DNA of 64,000 bases from an uncultured Lachnospiraceae bacterium (GTDB lineage: Bacteria > Bacillota > Clostridia > Lachnospirales > Lachnospiraceae). The translations under genes and the position numbers were made by a program. Below the pieces are notes generated by a model, which saw only the letters and a list, made by a program, of their open reading frames with translations, had not been told where the DNA came from and did not search any database. The stretch spans positions 124,001 to 188,000 of the forward strand of contig CATLAK010000003.1 of assembly GCA_949878435.1 (NCBI GenBank), given 5' to 3'. This document shows, piece after piece, positions 8,424 through 18,611 of this stretch (its first letter is position 1; the number at the start of each line of letters is the position of its first letter).

Positions 8424-10925
8424 TTATTGTTTGTTTCGATTGTTTTTCTTAGGAAGCAATACCTTGTCCAGATGCCAAATATCATCCACATATTCCTGTA
8501 TAGTCCTGTCAGATGTAAATTTACCGCTACATGCCACATTTAAGATCGCGCTTCTTGCCCAACGTTTCTCATCCCGATAAGCTGCTTCCACTTTCTTCTG
8601 TGCATCTGCATAAGATCTGAAGTCCTTGAGGATAAAATAGGTATCCGCCTTTGATGTGCTTATAGTGTTAAGCAGCGAATTATAAAGCGTCCTGAACCGA
8701 TCGGGATCATTCTGCGCAAAAGTACCGTTAATCAGCTGCATCAGCACCCTTCTCACATCAGAATCATTATTAAAGATCTCTGTAGGATCATATCCTCCAT
8801 AATTTTCAAAGTGAATCACCTCATCGGAGGACAGACCAAAAATAAATGCATTTTCTTCCCCTACCTCTTCTACAATCTCTACGTTTGCGCCATCCATTGT
8901 GCCAAGCGTGAGCGCTCCGTTTAACATGAACTTCATATTTCCTGTGCCAGAAGCTTCCTTGCTAGCCGTCGAAATCTGTTCTGATACATCTGCTGCCGCA
9001 AAAATCAACTCTGCATTCGATACCCTATAGTTTTCGATGAAAACCACCTTAATCTTCCCCTTAATGGCAGAATCATGATTAATCACATCTGCTACAGACG
9101 TAATCAATTTAATAGTCATCTTTGCATTATAATATCCTGCTGCCGCTTTTGCTCCAAATATAAATGTTCTAGGATAAAATTCCATATCCGGATTATCCTT
9201 TAATTGATTGTACAAATACATCACGTGAAGAATGTTAAGCAACTGCCGCTTATACTCATGTAATCTCTTTACTTGCACATCAAAGATAGAACGGGGATCA
9301 ACTTCAATTCCATTGTGTTCCATAATATACTCGGCAAGACGTATCTTATTTTGATACTTGATATTCATAAATTCCTGCTGTGCCTTCTCATCGTCCGCAT
9401 ATATCTTTAATTTACTGATCCTCGGCAAATCCGTAATCCAATCGCTGCCTACATGTGCAGTTACCCACTCTGCAAGAAGAGGATTCCCGTGGAGCAGGAA
9501 ACGTCTCTGAGTAATTCCGTTGGTCTTATTGTTGAACTTTTCAGGCATCATCTCATAGAAATCTTTAAGCTCTTGTTTCTTTAGAATTTCTGTATGCAGC
9601 CTTGCCACGCCATTAACTGAATAGCCTGAAGCAATCGCAAGATGTGCCATCTTAATCTGACCGTCATAAATGATTGCCATCTTGCGGATCTTCTCCTGAT
9701 TTCCCGGATACATTTCCTGTATCTTAAGGATGAATCTTCTGTTAATCTCCTCAATAATTTGATAAATTCTGGGAAGCAGTCTGGAGAACAGTTCAATAGG
9801 CCATTTTTCCAGTGCTTCTGCCATAATCGTGTGATTTGTATAAGCACATGTTTTCGTTGTAACCATCCACGCTTCATCCCATGAAAGGTAATATTCATCC
9901 ATAAGGATTCTCATGAGCTCCGCCACTGCCACCGTGGGATGCGTATCATTCAACTGGAACGTAACCTTCTCATAGAATTTTCTCACATCATCATGCTTTC
10001 TCATGTACTTGGCAACCGCCTCCTGTACGGAAGCAGAAATAAAGAAATATTGCTGCTTTAAGCGCAGCTCTTTGCCGGCATAATGGTTGTCGTTGGGATA
10101 AAGCACCTCCACAATATTCCTTGCAAGATTCTCCTGCTCTACCGCCTTTTGGTAATCCCCCTTGTCAAAGGAATCCAGCTTAAAACACTCCACTGCCTCT
10201 GCATCCCAGATACGGAGCGTGTTTACAATACCGTTGCCATACCCCACAATCGGAAGGTCGTAGGGAATCGCCTTGACGCTCTGGTACCCCTCTTGTACAA
10301 AATTACTTCTTCCATTCTCATCCACATGGACATTTACATACCCCCCAAACTTAACCTCCTTGGAGTATTCCGGTCTTCTAAGTTCAAAGGGATTGCCATC
10401 CACCAGCCAGTTATCCGGCACCTCTACCTGATATCCGTCCCTGATTTCCTGCTTGAACATACCATAACGATATCTAATGCCGCATCCATATGCCGGATAT
10501 CCCAGTGTTGCCAGAGAATCTAAAAAGCAGGCGGCAAGGCGGCCTAAACCGCCGTTTCCGAGCGCCGCGTCCGGCTCCTGGTCCTCAATCACATTAAGAT
10601 CAAGTCCCAGCTCCTCCAATGCTTCCTTCACTGGTTTATAAGCCTGCAGATTAATGATGTTATTACCGAGAGCACGTCCCATCAAAAATTCCATTGACAG
10701 ATAATAAACCATCTTGGGATCCTGCTTGTCATACTCTTTGTGGGTTTCTAACCACTCATCCACCACCATGTCTTTGATCGCATAGGCAACTGCCTGAAAA
10801 ATCTGCTGTTGGTTTGCCTCTTCCAGCGTCTTTCTATATAAAGTCTTTACATTATAAATAACACTTCTCTTAAACTGTTCCTTATCAATGGTATGTAGCG
10901 CTGGCGCCACTGCTTTTTTAATCAT
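8424..10925 (-). CDS. glgP: Glycogen/starch phosphorylase
   Basis: DAALGNGGLGRLAACFLDSLATLGYPAYGCGIRYRYGMF; SKEASGTGNMKFMLNGALTLGTMDGANVEI (PLP region); start taken at MIKK. Confidence 0.94.
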   Translation of the reverse strand: MIKKAVAPALHTIDKEQFKRSVIYNVKTLYRKTLEEANQQQIFQAVAYAIKDMVVDEWLETHKEYDKQDPKMVYYLSMEFLMGRALGNNIINLQAYKPVKEALEELGLDLNVIEDQEPDAALGNGGLGRLAACFLDSLATLGYPAYGCGIRYRYGMFKQEIRDGYQVEVPDNWLVDGNPFELRRPEYSKEVKFGGYVNVHVDENGRSNFVQEGYQSVKAIPYDLPIVGYGNGIVNTLRIWDAEAVECFKLDSFDKGDYQKAVEQENLARNIVEVLYPNDNHYAGKELRLKQQYFFISASVQEAVAKYMRKHDDVRKFYEKVTFQLNDTHPTVAVAELMRILMDEYYLSWDEAWMVTTKTCAYTNHTIMAEALEKWPIELFSRLLPRIYQIIEEINRRFILKIQEMYPGNQEKIRKMAIIYDGQIKMAHLAIASGYSVNGVARLHTEILKKQELKDFYEMMPEKFNNKTNGITQRRFLLHGNPLLAEWVTAHVGSDWITDLPRISKLKIYADDEKAQQEFMNIKYQNKIRLAEYIMEHNGIEVDPRSIFDVQVKRLHEYKRQLLNILHVMYLYNQLKDNPDMEFYPRTFIFGAKAAAGYYNAKMTIKLITSVADVINHDSAIKGKIKVVFIENYRVSNAELIFAAADVSEQISTASKEASGTGNMKFMLNGALTLGTMDGANVEIVEEVGEENAFIFGLSSDEVIHFENYGGYDPTEIFNNDSDVRRVLMQLINGTFAQNDPDRFRTLYNSLLNTISTSKADTYFILKDFRSYADAQKKVEAAYRDEKRWARSAILNVACSGKFTSDRTIQEYVDDIWHLDKVLLPKKNNRNKQ

Positions 10926-10995
10926 GATCTTCTCCTCCATTTTACCAGATTCTAGTAAACACACTTGGTACTATTATACTACATCCATTGAAAAA

Positions 10996-13900
10996 TCACA
11001 AGATTTCCACTCCAATTACAACCTTTTCTCCGTTCACATTCCATTCTTTGCTGACTGCAAAATTCTGGTCTGTCACGATCTCATCTGCAAGCACCTTTTC
11101 GGAAATAGCCGCCTTGTTCGCTTCCACGATGCCAGCCACCTTCTCATTTCCGTTAATCGCCACTTTGATGTGATCCATGACCTCAAACCCGGCATCCTTA
11201 CGCATGGTCTGAATCTTGCTGATTACCTCATATACAAAGCCTTCCTCAATAAGTTCTGGTGAAAGATTGGTGTCCAACACTACCGTTACATAATTGTCAG
11301 CTTCCGTCACAAATCCTGCCTTCTGTGCTACATCAATCAGCAAATCTTCCTCCCCAAGAGAAATCTCCACGCCGTCCACTTCAAACCGGAGTGCGCCTTC
11401 CGCTTTCAACTGTTTCATCGCCTGTGTTCCGTCTACTGCCGAAAGATATTCCCTGATGCCGCCAAGCTGCTTGCCGTACTTAGGACCTACCGTCTTTAAC
11501 TGAGGCTTGAAACTATAACTTGTAAGATCGCTGACATCCTCCTTGAACACCACTTCCTTTACATTCAGCTCATCCTCAATGATATTCTTAAAATATTCCT
11601 CAAGGGTATGAGGCGCTTTCACATACATGGTTCCGATGGGCTGACGGTTTTTGATGTTTGCCGCATTACGTGCCGCACGCCCCATTACCACGATATCCAG
11701 CACTTCTTCCATATTCTCTTCCAGCTTCTTATCGATCATAGCATCATCCGCTGCAGGGAAGTCACACAAGTGAATGCTCTCAGGCGCTGTCTTGTCATTG
11801 GTTCTCACCAGATTAAGATAGATTTCTTCTGTCATGAATGGAATCAGCGGCGCTGCACACTTGCAGATATCCACCAATGCCGTGTAAAGCGTCATATACG
11901 CATTGATCTTATCCTGCTCCATTCCCTTTGCCCAGAAACGCTCACGGCAGCGGCGCACGTACCAGTTGCTCATCTCATCCACAAAATTGTCTAAAACTCT
12001 TGCCGCTTCGGGAATCCTGTAATTGTCAAGGTTCTCATCCACTTCCTTGATTGCAGTATTGAGCTTTGACAAAAGCCACTTATCCATAACCGGAAGTTTA
12101 TCATACTCCAAAGCATACTTTGTAGCATCAAAATCATCAATATTTGCATAGAGGATAAAGAACGCATACGTATTCCACAAAGTCCCTAGGAATTTGCGCT
12201 GCCCTTCCATCACTGCCTTTCCATGGAATCTGTTGGGAAGCCATGGCGCGGAATTGATGTAGAAATACCAGCGGATTGCATCTGCTCCGTAGGTCGCAAG
12301 GGCATCAAAAGGATCCACTGCATTTCCTTTGGATTTGCTCATCTTCTGTCCATTTTCATCCTGCACATGTCCTAGCACAATGACATTTTCATAAGGCGCT
12401 TTGTTGAACAAAAGGGTAGATTCCGCCATCAAAGAATAGAACCAGCCACGGGTCTGGTCTACCGCCTCTGAAATAAACTGCGCCGGGAACTGTGCCTCAA
12501 ACAGCTCTTTATTCTCAAAGGGATAATGGTGCTGTGCAAAAGGCATGGCGCCTGAATCGAACCAGCAATCAATTACCTCCGGCACTCTCTTCATAGTCTT
12601 GCCGCACTCAGGACAGGTACAGGTAATCTCATCGATGTAAGGTCTGTGCAGTTCCACCGTCTTTGCCGCCGGATTGCCGCTTAATCTCTCCAGTTCTTCC
12701 CTGGAACCGACAGACTCCTGATGCCCGCAGCCTTCACATTCCCAGATATTCAGCGGCGTGCCCCAGTAGCGGTTACGGGAAACACCCCAATCCTGAATGT
12801 TCTCGAGCCAGTTTCCGAAACGTCCCTCTCCGATGGATTCCGGGATCCAATTTACCGTCTTATTGTTGCGCACCAGATCGTCGCGGACTGCCGTCATCTT
12901 AATGAACCAGGACTCTCTTGCATAATAGATAAGGGGAGTATCGCATCTCCAGCAGAAGGGATAATCATGCTCAAACTTAGGCGCATCAAAAAGCTTCCCT
13001 TCTTTATCAAGGTCAACCAGAATATCCTTGTCTGCATCCTTCACAAACTTGCCGGCATAAGGCGTCTCTTCCGTCATATCTCCCTTGCCATCTACAAACT
13101 GTACAAAAGGCAGATCGTATTTCCGCCCCACCTGGGCATCATCCTCACCAAAAGCAGGCGCGATATGAACGATACCGGTACCGTCTGTCATTGTGACATA
13201 GTTGTCACATGTTACATAATGCCCTTTCTTATGCTGCTTTGCTGCAGATTCTCCCGCACAGGCGAACAAAGGCTCATATTCCTTGTATTCTAAGTCCTTT
13301 CCTGTATAGGTCTCCAGCACTTCATAAGCGCTCTCACCCTCAGAAGCCAGCTTTCCTAACACATTGTCAAGAAGCGCCTGCGCCATGTAATAAACATAGC
13401 CGTCCGCCGCTTTTACCTTGACATAGGTTTCCTCCGGATTCACGCAGAGTGCCACGTTAGAAGGCAGGGTCCATGGGGTTGTGGTCCATGCCAGGAAATA
13501 CGCATCCTCTCCAATCACCTTGAAACGAACAACTGCGGAACGCTCTTTCACTGCCTTATACCCCTGTGCAACCTCATGGGATGAAAGAGGGGTGCCGCAT
13601 CTCGGACAGTAAGGCACGATTTTAAACCCTTTATACAGCAATCCCTTGTCCCAGATCTGCTTAAGCGCCCACCACTCAGATTCGATGAAATCATCATGGT
13701 ATGTCACGTAAGGATCATCCATATCCGCCCAGAAACCAACGGTAGCGGAAAAGTCCTCCCACATGCCCTTGTACTTCCAGACACTTTCCTTACATTTATC
13801 GATAAAAGGCGCCAGACCATATTCCTCAATCTGTTCCTTGCCGTCTAAGCCAAGCAAAGTCTCCACTTCCAGCTCTACCGGAAGTCCATGGGTATCCCAT

Positions 13901-14151
13901 CCCGCCTTCCGGGGCACCATATAGCCCTTCATGGTGCGGTATCTGGGAATCATGTCTTTGATGACACGGGTCAGCACATGACCGATATGGGGCTTTCCGT
14001 TTGCAGTGGGCGGTCCGTCATAAAAGGTATAGGTGGGACCTTCCTTCCTGTTCTCCATACTCTTTTGGAAAATGTCATTTTCACGCCAAAACTTCTCAAT
14101 TCCCTTTTCACGATCCACGAAATTTAAATCTGTAGATACTTTCTGATACAT
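10996..14151 (-). CDS. ileS: Isoleucyl-tRNA synthetase, type 2 (eukaryote-like) form
   Basis: TFYDGPPTANGKPHIGHVLTRVIKDMIPRYRTMKGYMVPRKAGWDTHGLPVE; KMSKSKGN. Confidence 0.95.
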   Translation of the reverse strand: MYQKVSTDLNFVDREKGIEKFWRENDIFQKSMENRKEGPTYTFYDGPPTANGKPHIGHVLTRVIKDMIPRYRTMKGYMVPRKAGWDTHGLPVELEVETLLGLDGKEQIEEYGLAPFIDKCKESVWKYKGMWEDFSATVGFWADMDDPYVTYHDDFIESEWWALKQIWDKGLLYKGFKIVPYCPRCGTPLSSHEVAQGYKAVKERSAVVRFKVIGEDAYFLAWTTTPWTLPSNVALCVNPEETYVKVKAADGYVYYMAQALLDNVLGKLASEGESAYEVLETYTGKDLEYKEYEPLFACAGESAAKQHKKGHYVTCDNYVTMTDGTGIVHIAPAFGEDDAQVGRKYDLPFVQFVDGKGDMTEETPYAGKFVKDADKDILVDLDKEGKLFDAPKFEHDYPFCWRCDTPLIYYARESWFIKMTAVRDDLVRNNKTVNWIPESIGEGRFGNWLENIQDWGVSRNRYWGTPLNIWECEGCGHQESVGSREELERLSGNPAAKTVELHRPYIDEITCTCPECGKTMKRVPEVIDCWFDSGAMPFAQHHYPFENKELFEAQFPAQFISEAVDQTRGWFYSLMAESTLLFNKAPYENVIVLGHVQDENGQKMSKSKGNAVDPFDALATYGADAIRWYFYINSAPWLPNRFHGKAVMEGQRKFLGTLWNTYAFFILYANIDDFDATKYALEYDKLPVMDKWLLSKLNTAIKEVDENLDNYRIPEAARVLDNFVDEMSNWYVRRCRERFWAKGMEQDKINAYMTLYTALVDICKCAAPLIPFMTEEIYLNLVRTNDKTAPESIHLCDFPAADDAMIDKKLEENMEEVLDIVVMGRAARNAANIKNRQPIGTMYVKAPHTLEEYFKNIIEDELNVKEVVFKEDVSDLTSYSFKPQLKTVGPKYGKQLGGIREYLSAVDGTQAMKQLKAEGALRFEVDGVEISLGEEDLLIDVAQKAGFVTEADNYVTVVLDTNLSPELIEEGFVYEVISKIQTMRKDAGFEVMDHIKVAINGNEKVAGIVEANKAAISEKVLADEIVTDQNFAVSKEWNVNGEKVVIGVEIL

Positions 14152-14159
14152 ACTTTCCT

Positions 14160-14500
14160 TCCTTTCCTTAATAAAATTGAGTTCAAAAAAGCCCCGTCCG
14201 TAAAAAGGACGAGGCTGCTTATACCGCGTTGTACCACCTGATTACCCATACGCACCGATTATTCTACGGCTTAATATGCTTTCCCTTAACGGAGGAATCC
14301 GGCAAAAGCTTACTCATTTAAAATCCATGGCATATGGTTCTCCCACATCCCCGATTCTGATTTTCAGCCCGCAGCTTAGAAGTGATCTTCCCTGTCTTCC
14401 TACTGATACCGGCTTCCACCTGCCCCGGCTCGCTGTGATGTTTGAAAAACAGCTACTGTCTTCGTCATTGCTTTTCTGGTATTCATGATATTAAGTAAAA
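14160..14500 (-). promoter_or_regulatory. T-box riboswitch leader of ileS
   Basis: On the minus strand AGGTGGTACAACGCGG (14224-14239), followed by terminator hairpin GCCTCGTCC-tttttac-GGACGGGGC + TTTTTT (14185-14216); located directly upstream of ileS. Confidence 0.9.
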
Positions 14501-14524
14501 ATTACACCACAGGCAGGTGGTTTG

Positions 14525-15352
14525 TCAAGCCCTGTCCGCAAATAAATACTTGTATTTCCGCCTTTGATACAGGAGAATCGTCTTCACTCTGCTTTTTATT
14601 TCCTCAAGATAAAATGATTCTGCCAAAAGCAGCCCGTCAATCGACTTTTCATCATAAAAAAACTGAATCCTCTGACCATACAGCTCCTCCACAAGATCTA
14701 GTTGCTCGTCAAAATCCCCACAAAACGTCTTAGCTTTGACCTCCTCCATCATTTCGTCCACATCGCCTGTCATCGGATAGTCCATCGTAGTATCAGACAA
14801 AAGCGCTGCGCCGTGGTCAAAAAAGGGACAATAATGGTATTCCCCCGCATCATCCAGAAGCACCGCGATGTTATGCGTATGCCTGTCCTCATTGAGAAAC
14901 AATGCATCGATTGTCAACAGTTTGCTTAAATAAACGCCAAATTCTTTAAGCCCTGTCATTCTGATCGTCTGTTGCACCAAAAATCTGATCCTTCCCGCAT
15001 GGTCTTCTATCTTGTAAATAGATTTATTGAGGCTTTCCCCATACATGCTTTGAAACAATCTTTCCAAGGTAATCAGCCTCCACCCCGGGGGCAGAAAGTT
15101 TTTACTTTTGCAGGCAAGATATCGATTTTGCTTATAAGAAATTTCTTCTGTCTGATAGGACACAAACTCCTCTGGTAAAAGACTGCTCTCCAAAAGAAGC
15201 CCGGATACCACATACTCTGCCAGCCCCTCGTATCCGGTGTAGTCCGCCTTATACCAGATTCCGCCATTCTCCCATTTTAACTGATTCCCTTTGGATGACT
15301 GCCGATTATCCAGTTTTCTGCTTTGCTCAAAAAGTTCTTTCATCCCGCTCAC
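14525..15352 (-). CDS. HipA-like kinase-fold protein
   Basis: LFLNEDRHTHNIAVLLDDAGEYHYCPFFDHGAALLSD resembles HipA catalytic NxDRHxxN and metal-binding D; 4 nt overlap with the upstream XRE gene. Confidence 0.75.
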   Translation of the reverse strand: MSGMKELFEQSRKLDNRQSSKGNQLKWENGGIWYKADYTGYEGLAEYVVSGLLLESSLLPEEFVSYQTEEISYKQNRYLACKSKNFLPPGWRLITLERLFQSMYGESLNKSIYKIEDHAGRIRFLVQQTIRMTGLKEFGVYLSKLLTIDALFLNEDRHTHNIAVLLDDAGEYHYCPFFDHGAALLSDTTMDYPMTGDVDEMMEEVKAKTFCGDFDEQLDLVEELYGQRIQFFYDEKSIDGLLLAESFYLEEIKSRVKTILLYQRRKYKYLFADRA

Positions 15353-15897
15353 CTTTCAATCCGGATCCAGAAATCATCCTCCGCCATCTTTCCTTCCGTC
15401 TTCTCAATAATCAAAAACGGGTCATAAAAGGGCAGATCCAGTTCTCTTAAGATCAGTTTCATCTTATCCCTGCTGCGAGGAAAACATCTGGATTCCAAAA
15501 ATTCCTCATATGCCTCAAATGTAGGATGCTCTTCCCTTCCAAATGCCCTTGAAAGAAAATTGCGGGTATAATTATAGATTTTCACCCTTCTATGACGTTC
15601 GTCTACATCGATAATGGTGCATATTTTGTTTCCACACATATACCAGAGCCGTAATGGATATTCCCTTTCAGGAATTTCCAGTTCCTCCTTGATCTGCGGA
15701 TACTCCATCAAAATCTTTGCCAGTGTTACAATTGGACCGGTGATTTCCTTTTCGCCCGATTCCCAGCGCTCAATGGTTTTCTTGGATACACAGACCAGAC
15801 GGGAAAACGCTTCCTGCGTCATGCCCAGCGTCTGGCGCAGGGCTTTAATATCTTTTCCCGCCAATGTATCTGATATGGCAAACGCTGACATGTTCAC
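15349..15897 (-). CDS. XRE-family HTH protein (HipB-like antitoxin candidate) with conserved C-terminal extension
   Basis: IKALRQTLGMTQEAFSRLVCVSKKTIERWESGEKEITGP HTH; ATGA overlap with the HipA-like gene. Confidence 0.82.
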   Translation of the reverse strand: MNMSAFAISDTLAGKDIKALRQTLGMTQEAFSRLVCVSKKTIERWESGEKEITGPIVTLAKILMEYPQIKEELEIPEREYPLRLWYMCGNKICTIIDVDERHRRVKIYNYTRNFLSRAFGREEHPTFEAYEEFLESRCFPRSRDKMKLILRELDLPFYDPFLIIEKTEGKMAEDDFWIRIER

Positions 15898-15933
15898 TCC
15901 CTCCTTAATTTACTTTATCGGTTAATATTATTA

Positions 15934-15985
15934 TACCCTTAAAATAAGGGTATGTAAATATATTTTTACCCTTATTTTAAGGGTT
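15934..15985. promoter_or_regulatory. Pair of palindromic operator-like sites upstream of the XRE/HipA-like operon
   Basis: TACCCTTAAAATAAGGGTA (15934-15952) and TACCCTTATTTTAAGGGTT (15967-15985). Confidence 0.7.
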
Positions 15986-16074
15986 CATATTCATTTTCTA
16001 TTTTTCTTAATCGTATTATGTGTAGCAAAATCGGATATAATACTTTTTCTCATAAAACCTTTCTCATGCGCCTT

Positions 16075-16135
16075 GCTGCGCTGCATACCTCAAAACTTCC
16101 CTGACTTCCTTGTCCTCCACCTGCGCCCAGAAGAA
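16075..16135 (-). pseudogene. Remnant of a paralogue of the 17.2-18.5 kb lipoprotein (C-terminus only)
   Basis: Minus strand reads QVEDKEVREVLRYAAQQGA*, compare QVEEKTVRAVLDYISQ* at 17185. Confidence 0.5.
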
Positions 16136-16281
16136 AGAATTAAAACATGGGCAAACCAAAAGGCAGCACGAAATCAAGGATTTTAAACTCTAAAACTTGC
16201 ATATTTTCAAGATTTTTAAGTGAAAAGCATAGTTGTATTTTAAAGGTTTATTGACTATAATAAAATCAGGAATGAGGTGAT

Positions 16282-16824
16282 ATGGGTATGATGGATATGC
16301 TGAGAAAAGAAGAAATTTATACGATAGAAGATGTGTACGCACTGCCGGATGGAGAGAGGGCGGAATTGATTGATGGGAAAATATACTATATGGCACCGCC
16401 AAATACAAGACATCAAATGCTTGTGATGGATTTGGCCTATCAGATAAAAGATTATATCAGACAAAATCAGGGTGAATGTAATGTGTTTCCAGCGCCATTT
16501 GCCGTATTTCTGAATGAGGATGATAAAAATTATGTGGAACCGGATATAAGCGTCATATGTGACAAGAAAAAAATTACCGAAAAAGGCTGCAATGGCGCGC
16601 CGGATTGGATTATTGAGATCGTATCTCCAAGCAGTAAAGCTATGGATTATTTTACAAAGCTGTTTAAGTACCGCACTGTTGACGTCAAGGAGTATTGGAT
16701 AGTTGATCCCATGAAGAATCAAATTTTGACGTATAGATTTGAGGATGAAATAATGGAACAGTACTCGTTTGGAGAAGAAATACAAGTTGGAATTTACGAA
16801 GGGTTTTCAATAAAGGTACAATAA
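16282..16824 (+). CDS. Uma2-family (DUF820) endonuclease-like protein
   Basis: YTIEDVYALPDGERAELIDGKIYYMAPPNTRHQ; VEPDISVICDKKKITEKGCNGAPDWIIEIVSPSSKAMDY. Confidence 0.88.
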   Translation: MGMMDMLRKEEIYTIEDVYALPDGERAELIDGKIYYMAPPNTRHQMLVMDLAYQIKDYIRQNQGECNVFPAPFAVFLNEDDKNYVEPDISVICDKKKITEKGCNGAPDWIIEIVSPSSKAMDYFTKLFKYRTVDVKEYWIVDPMKNQILTYRFEDEIMEQYSFGEEIQVGIYEGFSIKVQ

Positions 16825-16844
16825 AACAGATAAAGAACATTGCC

Positions 16845-16910
16845 CAATGCCTCATATGTTCAAATGTAGGATGTTTCTCCCTTCCAAATGCCCTTGAAAG
16901 GAAAAAATCT
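16845..16910 (-). pseudogene. Fragment duplicated from an XRE-type gene like 15349-15897
   Basis: Minus strand reads FLSRAFGREKHPTFEHM, compare NFLSRAFGREEHPTFEAY in the intact gene; nucleotide match caaatgtaggatg..cttcccttccaaatgcccttgaaag. Confidence 0.55.
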
Positions 16911-17184
16911 ATAATATGTAGCGAACCCTGATAAAATACCGTTTTCCCATGATGTCCGCTTTCCTCAGAATATAATTTTCCCCCCAAGATGAGACCATGA
17001 AATTTCCCTCTTCATCCGTCATACAGTAAAAATGCAGCAGCAGAATATCTGCATTGCTTTCTGCTCTTCCATCATACATGGAGAAGCCAAACGTATGCGC
17101 AAAATCATAACTGCGCCGGTCAAAATAGTGCATCACCGTTCCAATTAAAGCAGCATAGGCGCATCCAATCCCTCTTCACGTGCC

Positions 17185-18462
17185 TTACTGCGATATATAA
17201 TCAAGAACTGCCCTGACCGTCTTCTCCTCCACCTGCGCATTCACCTTCTGCGACATCTCTTCATCATAATAAAGATACTCATTTTTCCCCTCATAAAGCC
17301 GGACCTCTGCGCGTATATCCCTGCTTTCTTCCTCTAACGGCGATACATAGTCCGCAATGATAATTACATCTGTATTCCCATCCTCATTATAATCGGCAAA
17401 AGCAACCGCCTCCACCTGATGAAAAATCTCATTTTCCCTGATATTGCCTTCAGCAATCCCCTGCAGTCTCCGCAGTTCCCTTCCGTCCCTCAATATGAAA
17501 AAGGACACATCCGCAAAGGGGTATACTTTGGTATCCGGTACATAAGACGCAAAAATAACATTCCCGAGAGGCTCTATAGCGACCGCAAAGGACTGCTCTT
17601 CGATAAGCCCCCGCTCCCACATCAAGCGGTTTGACAGGAATCTGTATTCCTCATCCCACTTCTCTAACGTAAGCTCATAATCCATCACATGATATCCGTC
17701 AACACCTGCACTGTCCAAGCCACACGGTCTGCATCTTAATTTAAATACCTGCTCATCCGCCGTGTAACCTTCCACACAGGAAAAAGCCCTGTAATTGGTG
17801 TCCCCATGCTCCGCATAATAAGCATCATATGCCGGAAGATAAGTCCACCTAAGACGTCCGTCCATCTGTTCATAGGACAGACCTGTCTTTTTCTGCAAAA
17901 ATGCGTCGATCTGTTCCGTGGTAAGCTTCTCAAAATCCGTATAAATCTCATCCCACCCGCACGCCTGCAGATAAGCTTCCACCTCTTCTGGTGCAACTTC
18001 CTCCTGCTCTATCCCCGCTCCGCAGTAAAAAATCTCATCCAGATCGACTCCCGCAGGGGTATCATACACAGACAGCAAAAATCCATAATTATCACTCCTG
18101 CCGATCCAATCAGTAAATACCTGCAGTTCCCCATCCGACAACTGCCTTCCTGGCTCCTCAACGCATCTTACCGGCTCTGCCTTCTGCGCCGCTGCTAATT
18201 CAATCCTTTCTTTTTCAACCGTCTCTTCCTGATGAACCTGCATCTTTTCTTCCGCCGCATCCTCCGGCTGTACCGCTGCCTCTGTCTCTTCCTCTTCCTC
18301 GGCTGCAGCTGCCACTGCTTCCTCCAAGTTCTCCGGCTTTTCCTCCAGAATAACCGCAGTTTCCTTCGCGGCAAGACTTTCCTCCTGCCGTCCGCATCCC
18401 CATATCATACATACCATACTTCCCAAAATCAGCAGCACTGCCCCTTTACCTAGTTTCCTCAT
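17185..18462 (-). CDS. Predicted lipoprotein with acidic low-complexity linker
   Basis: MRKLGKGAVLLILGSMVCMIWGCG lipobox; EEAVAAAAEEEEETEAAVQ linker; ADYNEDGNTDVIIIADY FG-GAP-like stretch. Confidence 0.75.
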   Translation of the reverse strand: MRKLGKGAVLLILGSMVCMIWGCGRQEESLAAKETAVILEEKPENLEEAVAAAAEEEEETEAAVQPEDAAEEKMQVHQEETVEKERIELAAAQKAEPVRCVEEPGRQLSDGELQVFTDWIGRSDNYGFLLSVYDTPAGVDLDEIFYCGAGIEQEEVAPEEVEAYLQACGWDEIYTDFEKLTTEQIDAFLQKKTGLSYEQMDGRLRWTYLPAYDAYYAEHGDTNYRAFSCVEGYTADEQVFKLRCRPCGLDSAGVDGYHVMDYELTLEKWDEEYRFLSNRLMWERGLIEEQSFAVAIEPLGNVIFASYVPDTKVYPFADVSFFILRDGRELRRLQGIAEGNIRENEIFHQVEAVAFADYNEDGNTDVIIIADYVSPLEEESRDIRAEVRLYEGKNEYLYYDEEMSQKVNAQVEEKTVRAVLDYISQ

Positions 18463-18611
18463 CTGTATACCCCCTGTATACCATGCGATTTCCCTAATTC
18501 TAACTTATTAAAACCCCTGCCACTTGTCAAGCACAAAGTATCTGGTGTAAAATAAAACAACAAGAGACTATAAGATTCTGACCTTTACCTGTCTCAGAAA
18601 GGCTCAAATTT

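Noticed and set aside
12721-13293. 190 aa + strand ORF inside ileS
   Set aside because: Antisense shadow of a strongly supported gene; composition is that of the reverse complement and there is no SD or family motif.
16255-16785. 176 aa - strand ORF
   Set aside because: Antisense to the Uma2-family gene.
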